This document shows positions 33,781-42,877 of a stretch of DNA of 64,000 nt, piece after piece. Below the pieces are notes generated by a model. It was not told where the DNA came from and ran no database searches. It worked only from the letters and a program-made list of their open reading frames with translations. A program made the position numbers and the translations under genes. This DNA comes from Winogradskyella thalassocola. Its GTDB lineage: Bacteria; Bacteroidota; Bacteroidia; Flavobacteriales; Flavobacteriaceae. The stretch covers positions 372,001 through 436,000 of the forward strand of contig NZ_FNCZ01000002.1 in the NCBI RefSeq assembly GCF_900099995.1. The letters are read 5' to 3'. Every line of letters starts with the position of its first letter. Position 1 is the stretch's first letter.

Positions 33781-34581
33781 ATGGGATTATTTAAAAGAAA
33801 TCCTTTTGGACATATACTTTGGGTAAAAAAATGGCTCATTAGAATCTTAGGTGCATTTACACATAGACGCTTTAGAGGTTTTAATGACTTACAGATTGAA
33901 GGTTCTGATATTATTAAGAATCTACCAGATACCAACGTGTTGTTTATTTCTAATCATCAGACGTATTTTGCTGATGTTATTGCTATGTTTCATGTATTTA
34001 ACGCCAGTTTAAGTGGACGATTAGATAGTATTAAAAACGTAGGTTATTTATGGAATCCGAAGCTGAATTTGTATTATGTTGCAGCAAAGGAAACCATGAA
34101 ATCGGGTTTGCTTCCAAAAATATTTGCCTATACAGGCTCAATTAGTATTGAACGAACTTGGCGTTCTCAGGGTAAAGATGTGAATAGACAAGTAAAAATG
34201 AGTGATATTACGATGATAAAAACTGCTTTAGAAGATGGTTGGGTCGTAACGTTTCCTCAAGGAACAACCACTCCTTTTAAGCCCATTAGGAAAGGTACTG
34301 CTCATATTATAAAAAAGTACAAACCAATTGTTGTGCCTATTGTGATTGATGGTTTTAGACGTTCTTTTGATAAAAAAGGCTTACGTATTAAAAAGAAAAA
34401 TATTTTTCAATCTTTCGAAATAAAAGAGCCGTTAGAAATTGATTATGATAATGAATCTATTGATTCTATCGTTGAAAAAATTGAATACGCTATTGAGCAA
34501 CATCCTTCATTCTTAAAAGTAATACCTCAAGATGTATTAGAAGAGAATGAACGTTTAAATAAGGAATTACGAGATATGTAG
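33781..34581 (+). CDS. PlsC-like 1-acylglycerol-3-phosphate acyltransferase
   Basis: A 266-residue acyltransferase of the PlsC/LPLAT superfamily, expected at the inner membrane in phospholipid synthesis or remodelling. Block I is present as SNHQTYFADV, but His59 and Asp65 are separated by five residues rather than the canonical four. Block III reads FPQGTTTPFKPIRKGTAHI, where the usual FPEGTR is changed to FPQGTT. Block IV-like VVPIVIDGFRR follows. These shifts may mark a lineage-specific subfamily, and activity on lysophosphatidate cannot be assumed. It is co-directional with and 48 bp behind the Nudix gene. Confidence 0.82.
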   Translation: MGLFKRNPFGHILWVKKWLIRILGAFTHRRFRGFNDLQIEGSDIIKNLPDTNVLFISNHQTYFADVIAMFHVFNASLSGRLDSIKNVGYLWNPKLNLYYVAAKETMKSGLLPKIFAYTGSISIERTWRSQGKDVNRQVKMSDITMIKTALEDGWVVTFPQGTTTPFKPIRKGTAHIIKKYKPIVVPIVIDGFRRSFDKKGLRIKKKNIFQSFEIKEPLEIDYDNESIDSIVEKIEYAIEQHPSFLKVIPQDVLEENERLNKELRDM

Positions 34582-34703
34582 GCTTTTAACAGTCCGTATT
34601 TAGTTAGTAAACGATCTTAATCGTTGCTTTCCAATTTCTGATCAATTACATTCTTAAACCTATGTTTCTCATCAACATAAAAAGCGAGGGTTGTATATGG
34701 TTT

Positions 34704-35636
34704 TTATATGCCATAAAGTCCCACTAACGTTTGTTCATTTTTTAGTTTAATCACCATATTATGAGCATCTAGATTTCCTAAAATCGACAATTTTCTGGTG
34801 TCATTATTTAGCTCAATATCTTTGGTAGATATAGTAATAGATTCGATATTATGAATATTAATTGTGGTTTCGTTCATAATTCCAAACCGAAGATATAAAA
34901 CATCACCTTCGATACTTAGGGGTCTTTTTAGAATTGATTTCGAAAACCCAAAAATCTGAATGGCAGTATAGATACTCATTCCTGTTAAAATCCAAGCAGC
35001 AAGGATACTCCATTTAGCTAAGAGAAAATGAAGCGTCATCGTTTCTACAACAATTAGTAATAATATACCAATAAGTAGACCTATTGTGCCACTGTCTTTA
35101 TGATAGGAGAATTCATTAGGTTTTAATTGTCTTTTTTTCCAATACACAAAGCCATAATAGAATACTGAGATTTCTGTAACAAATGGAATTACAACAGCTT
35201 TTGGTAAAATGTTAGAGCACGTTATTTTTAAAACCGTAAAAAAGTCAGAAGACGTCTCACTTTTATGTGATTTATAATGCCGAATGGCTTTAATAACATT
35301 AAAAATGATAACTGAAAAAACAGTCAACTCAATTAAAGGAAGTAACCACGTTTTAAAAAGACTTAAATAATATTGATGTTCTGAAGGAATAATTAAAGAA
35401 CAAACAGCCACACCCAAGATAATAAAAAGAACTACAGTCGTTTTTGGAATTTTGGTTTTCCGGATAAGCAGAAAATAAATAAATGGTACTATTATGAGTA
35501 AATCAACCGTAATACCAAATGCTAATTGACTTGGTGCTTTGCTAAAAAGTGTCGAATTAGCAAGTCCTATCATCGCAATAATAGCAATTAATGGTACACT
35601 AATTCTTATTATATTTTTTTGAACTACTGTATTCAT
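34704..35636 (-). CDS. Multi-pass membrane protein of the ECF sigma operon
   Basis: A 310-residue membrane protein with at least six hydrophobic helices between residues ~8 and ~240 and a soluble C-terminal beta-rich tail of about 65 residues (LSIEGDVLYLRFGIMNETTI; HNIESITIS). A TTG at 35648 is in frame, but the ATG at 35636 gives the more likely start (MNTVVQKNIIRI). No family name can be given. It follows the 210-residue membrane protein at 25 bp, which itself follows the sigma factor at 4 bp, so the three form one operon. It may act in the stress or envelope response that the sigma factor controls. Confidence 0.7.
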   Translation of the reverse strand: MNTVVQKNIIRISVPLIAIIAMIGLANSTLFSKAPSQLAFGITVDLLIIVPFIYFLLIRKTKIPKTTVVLFIILGVAVCSLIIPSEHQYYLSLFKTWLLPLIELTVFSVIIFNVIKAIRHYKSHKSETSSDFFTVLKITCSNILPKAVVIPFVTEISVFYYGFVYWKKRQLKPNEFSYHKDSGTIGLLIGILLLIVVETMTLHFLLAKWSILAAWILTGMSIYTAIQIFGFSKSILKRPLSIEGDVLYLRFGIMNETTINIHNIESITISTKDIELNNDTRKLSILGNLDAHNMVIKLKNEQTLVGLYGI

Positions 35637-35661
35637 AATTATGCTCAATGCATTTTTAGAA

Positions 35662-36294
35662 CTATACTTCTAGTTTTTTTAACTCGTTGTAGTTTCTGTT
35701 GAGACGTTTTAAAAGTATTCCATAAATGAGCTTATAAAACAACCAAAAGACTAATAGAAAGACACCTGTTAGTAGAACCGTAAAGCCATAAAGAAATAGC
35801 ATTTGCTTAGAGTTAAAGGCTTCAACTTGATCGTGAAACTCTATATTTTGATTAAACTCAAAATAGAATGTTAACGGTACAGAAATAAAAATCACGACTA
35901 AATTATAAATCACGTAGTATTTAATAATTTTTCGAGTTTTTAAAATACTCTCCATCAGTTTTTTTGCACTGTCTGTGGTCGAAATTGCTTTATAAGAATT
36001 GTACAATAAGTACATAAATATAAAAATGACAACAAAGCCAAATATGGTAATACCAACAAACAAAGGGTTGTGATAACTCTTGTCTAAGCTTTCTTTATAA
36101 GTTTCAGACGAAAAATAAGGTAAAACATTTATAAGAATCCAAAATACGAACTCTGCAACACTTATATAAAACAAGGTTTTTACAATGCTAGACGATTTTT
36201 TATGGCTCATTTTATAGATATCACAATCTGTAAATGATTTATATTGATTCTCGGATTTATTCCAATCCTTCTTTAATAATTCTAATTCATCCAT
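35662..36294 (-). CDS. Membrane protein encoded with ECF sigma factor (possible regulator)
   Basis: A 210-residue protein with a cytoplasmic N-terminus of ~35 residues (MDELELLKKDWNKSENQY, then IYKMSHKKSSSIVK) and four transmembrane helices (~38-58, ~78-98, ~125-145, ~168-192), ending in a charged KRLNRNYNELKKLEV tail. The KMxHKKSSSIVK motif next to the first helix is shared by flavobacterial membrane proteins found beside sigma-70 factors. The position, 4 bp after the sigma gene, is where an anti-sigma factor would be; no ZAS-type zinc motif is present, so that role is inferred. Confidence 0.7.
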   Translation of the reverse strand: MDELELLKKDWNKSENQYKSFTDCDIYKMSHKKSSSIVKTLFYISVAEFVFWILINVLPYFSSETYKESLDKSYHNPLFVGITIFGFVVIFIFMYLLYNSYKAISTTDSAKKLMESILKTRKIIKYYVIYNLVVIFISVPLTFYFEFNQNIEFHDQVEAFNSKQMLFLYGFTVLLTGVFLLVFWLFYKLIYGILLKRLNRNYNELKKLEV

Positions 36295-36298
36295 AATG

Positions 36299-36793
36299 TT
36301 ACGGATTAAGTATGGTTTTTAATTTCTTTTTAACACGATTCATTTTTACTCGTGCATTAACTTCTGTTATACCTAGAGTCGCGCTTATTTCTCTATAATC
36401 TTTGTCTTCTAAATACAAGAACACTAGAGCTTTTTCAATGTCATTTAATTGATGTACGGCTTGGTATAAAAGTTTTAACTGTTGTTCTTCCGTATCATCA
36501 TATTCCTCTGCTTTAATTTTAAACTCTACAGTGTCAAACTCTTGTGTATTTATACTTCTTTTCGATTTTCTGTATAATGTAATTGCGGTATTTAAACCGA
36601 CCCTGTACATCCAAGTGCTAAATTTAGCATCACCTCTAAATTTTGGAAAAGCTCTCCATAATTGTATAGTGATTTCTTGAAACAGGTCATTATGCGCATC
36701 AGCATTGTTGGTGTATAAACGACACACCTTATGCACAATGTTTTGATGCTTTTGCAACTGTTCTACAAAACTATGTTCAAGTTCTTTGTTCAA
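36299..36793 (-). CDS. ECF-family RNA polymerase sigma factor
   Basis: A 164-residue sigma-70-like factor with region 2 (residues ~20-90: NADAHNDLFQEITIQLWRAFP split at ~28-48, FSTWMYRVGLNTAI) and region 4 (~105-160: LNDIEKALVFLYLEDKDYREI, ISATLGITEVNARVKMNRVKKKL) only, as in ECF sigma factors. It starts with TTG at 36793; the codons above it contain no ATG in frame, and the start fits the family's usual N-terminus (ELEHSFVEQLQKHQNIVH). A perfect TTG-N21-TAAATTTG promoter lies 53 bp upstream. It would redirect RNA polymerase to a small regulon and is co-transcribed with two membrane proteins. Confidence 0.93.
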   Translation of the reverse strand: MNKELEHSFVEQLQKHQNIVHKVCRLYTNNADAHNDLFQEITIQLWRAFPKFRGDAKFSTWMYRVGLNTAITLYRKSKRSINTQEFDTVEFKIKAEEYDDTEEQQLKLLYQAVHQLNDIEKALVFLYLEDKDYREISATLGITEVNARVKMNRVKKKLKTILNP

Positions 36794-36845
36794 TTGATGA
36801 AATTGGTTGGTTATTTAATTAGTAGTAAGAGTTTCTATTTTGTTA

Positions 36846-36877
36846 CAAATTTATTCAACTATTGTTTTAAAAGACAA
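36846..36877 (-). promoter_or_regulatory. Promoter of the ECF sigma operon (TTG-N21-TAAATTTG)
   Basis: Read on the minus strand, TTG (36877-36875) is followed after exactly 21 bp by TAAATTTG (36853-36846), a full Bacteroidota promoter match 53 bp upstream of the sigma start codon. The housekeeping form suggests basal transcription rather than autoregulation at this site. Confidence 0.65.
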
Positions 36878-36896
36878 TTTTAGGCTTGATAATTCG

Positions 36897-36904
36897 TATT
36901 TTTG
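36897..36904 (+). promoter_or_regulatory. -7 promoter element (TATTTTTG) for the NDH-2-type gene
   Basis: TATTTTTG fits TAnnTTTG and lies 25 bp upstream of the ATG at 36930. The -33 region has no TTG at 19-21 bp. It is 20 bp from the oppositely directed sigma promoter. Confidence 0.4.
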
Positions 36905-36929
36905 TAGCTGAAATTACAATAGATATTTA

Positions 36930-38201
36930 ATGAATATTCCTCAGTCTAATCTACCAAGAATCGTCATTATAGGTGGTGGTTTTGCCGGTATAAATTTGGT
37001 GAAATCTTTAGCTAATAAAAATGTTCAAGTGGTCTTAATAGACAAACGCAACTATCATACGTTTCAACCTTTATTATACCAAGTCTCTAGTTCGGGTTTA
37101 GAACCGGATTCTATTGCTTATCCGCTTCGAAAGATTATAAAAAAGCATAACACTACGTTTTTTCGTCTCACTGAAGTTGAGCAAATTCTACCAGAAAAGA
37201 AAGAAATCATTACGTCTATTGGTCATTTAACTTATGATTACTTGGTTTTGGCAACTGGTACTAAAACCAATTATTTTGGAAATAAGGCCATTCAGTCGTC
37301 TAGCATGCCAATGAAAACGGTGCCACAAGCTTTAGATATAAGAAGTTTGATTTTACAGAATTTTGAAAAAGCAGCTATTGCAGATTCAAAATCTGAGCGC
37401 GAAGCGTTTCTTAATTTTGTGATTGTTGGAGCAGGACCTACAGGTGTAGAACTCGCTGGTGCCATAGCAGAGCTAAAAAATAATATTTTACCTAGAGATT
37501 ATCACGATTTAGATCCTGATGATATGCATATTCATTTATTAGAAGGTGCAGGTCGTGTATTGCCACCAATGAGTGAACATGCTTCAAAAAAGGCGACACA
37601 ATTTTTAAATAAATTAGGAGTTAAAATACATTGCAACACGTTTGTAAAGCATTATGATGGCACTACCGTCACGACCAATTCTGAATTAAAATTAGAATCT
37701 GAAACCTTAATTTGGGCAGCAGGTGTTACGGGTGCTCCGGTACAAGGATTAAACGCGGATGCTTTAATAGAAGGAGCAAATCGGTATAACGTAAATCAGT
37801 TTAATCAAGTTGAAGGTTATCCTAATATTTTTGCAGTTGGTGATATTGCTTTAATGGCTTCAGAAGCGTATCCAAAAGGACATCCTCAAGTTGCACAGCC
37901 AGCGATACAACAAGGGAATTTATTAGGGAAAAACTTATTGCGATTAATAGATAATAAACCTTTAAAACCTTTTGTTTATAAAGACAAAGGTTCCATGGCT
38001 ACTATTGGTAGAAACAAAGCCGTAGTAGATTTAAAACACTATAAGTTCGGGGGCTTTTTTGCTTGGTTTATATGGATGTTTGTTCACTTAATGTCGTTAG
38101 TAGGTTTTCGAAATCGAGTGATTGTATTATTCAATTGGACATACAATTACATCAATTTTGATAAAGCAGCACGACTTATAATCAGACCTTTTAAAAAGTA
38201 A
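36930..38201 (+). CDS. NDH-2-type NADH dehydrogenase
   Basis: A 423-residue flavoprotein of the type II NADH:quinone oxidoreductase family. The FAD-binding Rossmann motif VIIGGGFAGINLVKSL is at residue ~12, followed by the NDH-2-specific NYHTFQPLLYQVSSSGL; the NADH-binding motif is VIVGAGPTGVELAG; and YPNIFAVGDIALM is the second FAD motif. The C-terminal ~60 residues contain a hydrophobic, aromatic stretch (FFAWFIWMFVHLMSLVGF) typical of membrane attachment. It passes electrons from NADH to menaquinone without pumping protons. Related flavobacterial proteins are annotated simply as NAD(P)/FAD-dependent oxidoreductases, but the motif set favours NDH-2. Confidence 0.9.
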   Translation: MNIPQSNLPRIVIIGGGFAGINLVKSLANKNVQVVLIDKRNYHTFQPLLYQVSSSGLEPDSIAYPLRKIIKKHNTTFFRLTEVEQILPEKKEIITSIGHLTYDYLVLATGTKTNYFGNKAIQSSSMPMKTVPQALDIRSLILQNFEKAAIADSKSEREAFLNFVIVGAGPTGVELAGAIAELKNNILPRDYHDLDPDDMHIHLLEGAGRVLPPMSEHASKKATQFLNKLGVKIHCNTFVKHYDGTTVTTNSELKLESETLIWAAGVTGAPVQGLNADALIEGANRYNVNQFNQVEGYPNIFAVGDIALMASEAYPKGHPQVAQPAIQQGNLLGKNLLRLIDNKPLKPFVYKDKGSMATIGRNKAVVDLKHYKFGGFFAWFIWMFVHLMSLVGFRNRVIVLFNWTYNYINFDKAARLIIRPFKK

Positions 38202-38204
38202 GAC

Positions 38205-38879
38205 TTATTGATCCTTTAGCTTTAAAATACCAATAACAATTAAATATTGTGCTAAAGCATAGGTTACCATGATACTAATATTTGAGTAGGCTAGTGGTTC
38301 ATAAAACTTATTGAGTGCCAAAATACTATCCGAGACCAAAAAAAACAACGCGCCAAAAAACACAAGTCCGTAGCTAAGTATATTCACCTTGTCTTTTCTT
38401 AAATAGGCTGCGGTTGCCATACTCAAAATGACCAACATATAAATTATCACAGGAATTAGCATGTCCCCTAAATTACCATTTAGAAAAGAGAATAAACTCG
38501 CACCATAGATAAGGAGCAGTGCTATAAATCCAAGCGGTGATTTTTGTGGGTTTCTATGTTTTAGAAATACCACAATATACATAATGTGAGCTGTTAAAAA
38601 AGCAACTAAGCCCAAGGTAAAAAAGTGTGGTGATTGGTCTACAAACATTAGCAATCCATCTCCCAATACCGAAAAAACCAAAGCCAAAAGTGTTACATTT
38701 TTTATGGCTTTAGGGAGTGATTTAGACGTTTTTAAAAACAGAAAAATTAGACTGATTACTATTGCTGGTTTCGCGATATAATGAACTGTTTTTAGGGATT
38801 CTGTACTTCCTGTTAAAAGTTCGATAAGCACAATAATAAAGAAAAGAATGCTGAATTGTTTTTCCGTTTTAAATAACAT
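38205..38879 (-). CDS. Lysoplasmalogenase (YhhN family)
   Basis: A 224-residue, eight-helix membrane protein of the YhhN/TMEM86 family, members of which hydrolyse the vinyl-ether bond of lysoplasmalogens. Features include FSVLGDGLLMF near residue 75, HIMYIVVFLKH, and GALFFLVSDSILALNKF with the conserved Asp residues. A lipid role other than plasmalogen breakdown is possible, since plasmalogens are rare in aerobes. The gene ends 3 bp from the convergent NDH-2-type gene. A TATATTTG element lies 40 bp upstream. Confidence 0.85.
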   Translation of the reverse strand: MLFKTEKQFSILFFIIVLIELLTGSTESLKTVHYIAKPAIVISLIFLFLKTSKSLPKAIKNVTLLALVFSVLGDGLLMFVDQSPHFFTLGLVAFLTAHIMYIVVFLKHRNPQKSPLGFIALLLIYGASLFSFLNGNLGDMLIPVIIYMLVILSMATAAYLRKDKVNILSYGLVFFGALFFLVSDSILALNKFYEPLAYSNISIMVTYALAQYLIVIGILKLKDQ

Positions 38880-38918
38880 TTTTGGTGGTTTTTATGGAAT
38901 GCGTATGATGCGTTGAAC

Positions 38919-38926
38919 CAAATATA
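38919..38926 (-). promoter_or_regulatory. -7 promoter element (TATATTTG) for the YhhN-family gene
   Basis: The minus-strand octamer TATATTTG matches TAnnTTTG, 40 bp upstream of the start at 38879. No paired TTG is seen at 19-21 bp. Confidence 0.4.
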
Positions 38927-39039
38927 TTCAATTCGTCATAGAATTTATACAGTTCGGTAAAATAGAATTCATGTTCACTTAAAAAGACCTCAAATTTGTA
39001 CTATCAACAAAAACGAACTTTTTAATCACCAATCAAACC

Positions 39040-41238
39040 ATGACATCACAGATCCACGAATACAAAAAGAACCATAGAAATATAGTGAGGAAACATCTAT
39101 TCACATTTGTCATCCTATTTATAACATCATTTGGTTTTGCGCAAACTACGATTTCAGGAAAAGTAGTAGATTACAAAAACGCTCCTGTCATTGGAGCTAA
39201 TGTTTATTTAGAAGGCACTTACGATGGAGCTACTTCAGATGAAAAAGGTGAATTCTCATTTTCAACAAATGAAACGGGAGTACAAACCTTAATCATTTCC
39301 TTTTTGTCTTTTGAAACCAAAACGATTATTGAGGACGTTTCTAAACTAAAAAATCTTCAGGTTAGATTGCGTGAAGATGTGGAATCGTTAGATGCCGTAA
39401 TTATTAGCGCAGGTACGTTTGAAGCGAGCGACAATTCTAAAGTTTCAGTTTTAAAGCCTTTAGATGTGGTTACTACAGCGAGTGCTTTAGGTGATTATGT
39501 TGGTGCGCTTCAGACCTTGCCAGGAACGTCGAATGTTGCAGAAGATGGTCGTTTGTTTGTGCGAGGTGGAAATGCCGATGAAACTCAAATCTTTATTGAT
39601 GGTATTCGTGTGTTTACACCATACACACCGACCACAAATAATATTCCTACGCGTGGACGTTACTCTCCATTTTTGTTTGATGGTATTACATTTTCAACAG
39701 GTGGTTATTCTTCAGAATTCGGACAAGCATTATCTAGTGTATTGCTTTTAAACACCATTGACGAGCCAGACCAAGAGAAAACTGATATTGGTATTATGAG
39801 TGTTGGTGCTAGTTTAGGAAACACACAAAAATGGGATAAATCATCTTTAAGTTTTAGTGCTAGTTATATTAATCTGGCCCCTTACTTAGCTATTTTTGAA
39901 GATAAAAATGAGTGGAAAACCCCTTTTGCTGGTGCACAAGGTGAAACTGTTTTTAGACAAAAGTTGAATAATGGGATGTTGAAGTTTTATGCGGCATTTG
40001 ATGCTACAAAATTTGAATTGAATCAAGAAGATATTAATTATGAAGATGGTATCGATTTTAAATTGAATAACAACAACTTCTATCTCAATACATCTTATAA
40101 AGGTGTTTTAGGAAATAATTGGACATTGTCTTCTGGTGTTAGTTATACCTATGCTAAAAATAAAATAGGCATTGAAACGATTGAGATAAATGACACTGAA
40201 AATTCTGCACATATAAAGTTGAAGCTCAAAAAACGATTCAATAGTCGATTTAAGTTGAGTTTTGGGGCCGAACAGTTTATTACAGATTTTGACGAGAACT
40301 ATAAAGAAGACGCTATTAACGAAACCTATGGTTTTAACAATAATATAACGGCAGCATTTGCTGAAGCAGATGTAGTGTTTTCAAAAGATTTGGCATTAAA
40401 GGTAGGTGTAAGAGCTGATCATAGTTCTATATTCAATACAGTGGATCTAGCACCAAGAGCAGCGGTAGCCTATAAAAGCTCTAAAAATGGACAGTTTTCT
40501 TTGGCTTATGGTAACTTTTTTCAAAACCCAAATAGTACTATTTTAAAGTTTGAACAGGATTTAGAAGCGCAAAAGACATCACACTATATTTTAAATTATC
40601 AATATGTAAATGCCGGTAAAATATTTAGAGCCGAAGCCTATCGAAAAGATTACGATAACCTAATAAAATTTGATGGTGAGTTTGAAACCTTTGCGACTAA
40701 TTTTGAATCTACAGGTAATGGTTATGCGCAAGGTTTAGATTTATTTTGGAGAGACAATACGAGTATTAAGAACTTAGATTATTGGGTTAGTTATTCTTAT
40801 TTAGATACAGAGCGTAATTATAGTAATTATACCACTTCTGTACAGCCAAGTTACGCGACCAATCATAACCTTTCTGTTGTAGGTAAATATTGGGTAGACA
40901 GTTGGAAAAGCCAGTTTGGTATCGATTATGGATATTCTTCTGGGCGTCCATATAACAATCCGAATACCGAAGAGTTTATGAACGAGCGTACAAAACCATT
41001 TCATAATTTGAGTTTAAATTGGGCTTATCTACTAGATCAACAAAAGATTCTTTATTTCTCTATAAATAATGTGTTGGGTATTAAAAATATAAATGGCTAT
41101 CAGTATGCAGATGCACCAAATCAAAATGGTCAGTTTAGCAGAAGAGCATTAACACCTGCGGCAGATCAGTTCTTTTTTGTGGGCTTCTTTTGGACAATTA
41201 GTGAAGACGGAAACGACAATCAGTTAGACAACTTATAA
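39040..41238 (+). CDS. TonB-dependent outer-membrane receptor
   Basis: A 732-residue outer-membrane receptor. A long signal peptide with a basic n-region ends at SFGFAQ (residue 35). Residues ~37-120 are a carboxypeptidase-like regulatory domain (TISGKVVDYKNAPVIGANVYL is its opening, ~37-57; SDEKGEFSF; LIISFLSFET). A plug domain follows (~135-235: LPGTSNVAEDGRLFVRGGNADETQIFIDG spans 165-193), then a 22-stranded-type barrel with EFGQALSSVLLLN and an aromatic end (QFFFVGFFW) at the C-terminus. No SusD partner is next to it, so it is not a polysaccharide-utilisation pair; the ligand is unknown. A TonB gene follows after 91 bp. Confidence 0.92.
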   Translation: MTSQIHEYKKNHRNIVRKHLFTFVILFITSFGFAQTTISGKVVDYKNAPVIGANVYLEGTYDGATSDEKGEFSFSTNETGVQTLIISFLSFETKTIIEDVSKLKNLQVRLREDVESLDAVIISAGTFEASDNSKVSVLKPLDVVTTASALGDYVGALQTLPGTSNVAEDGRLFVRGGNADETQIFIDGIRVFTPYTPTTNNIPTRGRYSPFLFDGITFSTGGYSSEFGQALSSVLLLNTIDEPDQEKTDIGIMSVGASLGNTQKWDKSSLSFSASYINLAPYLAIFEDKNEWKTPFAGAQGETVFRQKLNNGMLKFYAAFDATKFELNQEDINYEDGIDFKLNNNNFYLNTSYKGVLGNNWTLSSGVSYTYAKNKIGIETIEINDTENSAHIKLKLKKRFNSRFKLSFGAEQFITDFDENYKEDAINETYGFNNNITAAFAEADVVFSKDLALKVGVRADHSSIFNTVDLAPRAAVAYKSSKNGQFSLAYGNFFQNPNSTILKFEQDLEAQKTSHYILNYQYVNAGKIFRAEAYRKDYDNLIKFDGEFETFATNFESTGNGYAQGLDLFWRDNTSIKNLDYWVSYSYLDTERNYSNYTTSVQPSYATNHNLSVVGKYWVDSWKSQFGIDYGYSSGRPYNNPNTEEFMNERTKPFHNLSLNWAYLLDQQKILYFSINNVLGIKNINGYQYADAPNQNGQFSRRALTPAADQFFFVGFFWTISEDGNDNQLDNL

Positions 41239-41329
41239 ATCTTAAGATGTTGATAATAAGTCAAACATGATATAAATCATAATTTTTAACATATATGATG
41301 CGTAATTTTATATAACAAAATTAAACGTC

Positions 41330-42061
41330 ATGGAACTCAAAAAAAACCCAAAAGCCAATGTAGGTCGAAACAGCAGTTTATTTTTTGCTGTTGGCTTAAA
41401 CGTAATGTTACTCCTAACATATATAGGATTAGAACATAAGACTTACGAAAAAGCAGATATAAAGATTGATCTGTTAATGCTAGAGGATCAATATGATGAA
41501 GATATTCCAATTACAATTATGGATGTTTTGCCTCCTCCTCCTCCCCCTCAACAGCAGATGGTAACTGAAGTTATTACAATTGTTGAAGATGTTGAAGATG
41601 TTGAAGAAAGTGTCATACAAAGTACAGAGATAGGTCAAGATGATATTATTGATGATCGTGAAGTTGGTATCGAAGATGTCGCTGTTATGGAAGTGGAAGA
41701 AGATGTTGAAGTGCCTTTTGCATTGATTGAAAAAGTACCGCAATTCCCAGGCTGTACAGGTAATAATGCAGAGTTAAGAGCTTGTTTTGAACGAAAAATT
41801 CAAGAGCATTTACAAAAACATTTTAGATATCCTGAAGCTGCAGCTGAACTTAATATCGATGGTAAAGTATATGTGTTCTTTTTAATTGATAAAACAGGAA
41901 CGGTGACTAAAGTAAAAAGTAGAGGCCCAGATAAACTTTTAGAAACTGAAGCAGAACGTATTATTAATTTGCTACCAAAAATGGAACCAGGAAGACAACG
42001 AGATATGAATGTAGGTGTTCCTTATAGTATTCCAATTAATTTTAAATTACAACTAAATTAA
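41330..42061 (+). CDS. TonB energy transducer
   Basis: A 243-residue TonB-family protein. An N-terminal transmembrane helix lies at ~16-34, followed by an acidic periplasmic region with a six-proline run (VLPPPPPPQQQ) at ~66-76 and Glu/Val/Asp-rich spacers. The TonB C-terminal domain spans ~160-243: HLQKHFRYPEAAAELNIDGKVYV (residues ~168-190) and GVPYSIPINFKLQ at the end. In the family it couples the proton gradient of the ExbB/ExbD complex to outer-membrane receptors. It lies 91 bp behind a TonB-dependent receptor on the same strand and may serve it; exbB and exbD are not in the window. Confidence 0.9.
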   Translation: MELKKNPKANVGRNSSLFFAVGLNVMLLLTYIGLEHKTYEKADIKIDLLMLEDQYDEDIPITIMDVLPPPPPPQQQMVTEVITIVEDVEDVEESVIQSTEIGQDDIIDDREVGIEDVAVMEVEEDVEVPFALIEKVPQFPGCTGNNAELRACFERKIQEHLQKHFRYPEAAAELNIDGKVYVFFLIDKTGTVTKVKSRGPDKLLETEAERIINLLPKMEPGRQRDMNVGVPYSIPINFKLQLN

Positions 42062-42104
42062 CTAAAATAATAACTAAAACTAAAAAGTTTTAAATTGATT
42101 GAAG

Positions 42105-42176
42105 TGTCATTATGAGACTGGTGAGAAATACTAATAATTAAGTTTAAAATGTATTTCAAGGCTGCTCATAATGGCA
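42105..42176. terminator. Possible long-loop hairpin between convergent tonB and GNAT genes
   Basis: TGTCATTATGAG (42105-42116) pairs with CTCATAATGGCA (42165-42176) at 11 of 12 positions plus one G-T pair, with a 48-nt loop and five T after the right arm. It could terminate both convergent genes or be part of a decayed small inverted-repeat element. Confidence 0.35.
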
Positions 42177-42194
42177 TTTTTGGTTAATTATATT

Positions 42195-42722
42195 TTAGAG
42201 ATATGGGTTTTTCATAATGTACCAATTTAATACTTCAGTGTTATAGTCGAACGTACTAGTAAGATGCATCCCGATTTTTTTTAAAATAACATTAGATGCA
42301 TTGTTATTTATATCTGCAACAGCACCAATTTCTGCAAGTTTTAGCGTTTTAAAGCCATATTCTAAGGAAGAAATAGCAGCTTCCGTTGCATACCCTTTTC
42401 CCCAATATTGTTCTTTAATTCTGGAGCCTAAATCATAATAGTTGAATTGAGTTCTGTAATCTTTTTCATATTTTAAACCAGACCAACCAAAAAAGTGGTT
42501 TGTTGATTTCTCTATAATGGCTAAACGGCCTACTCCATGAGTCTTATACTGTTGCAAGATTTTGTTAATCATGGAATGAGATTCTTCAATTTTTACAACA
42601 GGTTCATTTCCAAGAAAGAGATGGACTTCTGGGTTAGAGTCTAATTCATAAAAATCTAGTGTGTCAGCTTCTGTGATTGGTCTTAAAATGAGACGCTTAG
42701 TTTCAATCGGAATGAAATCCAT
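42195..42722 (-). CDS. GNAT-family acetyltransferase (RimJ/RimL type)
   Basis: A 175-residue N-acetyltransferase. The opening TKRLILRPITEADTLDFYEL is the hallmark of the RimJ/RimL group, which acetylates protein N-termini or small amines. The acetyl-CoA loop lies in LGSRIKEQYWGKGYATEAAISSLEYG (residues ~98-123; Q/RxxGxG/A form WGKGYA), then NNASNVILKKIGM. The substrate is not predictable. It stands alone, convergent with tonB. Confidence 0.88.
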   Translation of the reverse strand: MDFIPIETKRLILRPITEADTLDFYELDSNPEVHLFLGNEPVVKIEESHSMINKILQQYKTHGVGRLAIIEKSTNHFFGWSGLKYEKDYRTQFNYYDLGSRIKEQYWGKGYATEAAISSLEYGFKTLKLAEIGAVADINNNASNVILKKIGMHLTSTFDYNTEVLNWYIMKNPYL

Positions 42723-42877
42723 TTAAAATATTTAATTTCTGGGTGTAAAATTTTATACAATGTATAATATTAATTCATTCAAATAAGTTTTAGTCCGTAT
42801 CTTTTATCACAAAATAATTTTTAGCCATATCTTTAGTAAATTAAAAGGTTTATTTAAGAACGTCAAAAATTACTAAT

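Noticed and set aside
39491..39751. Plus-strand open frame inside the TonB-dependent receptor gene
   Set aside because: It is a different frame of the receptor and has no features of its own.
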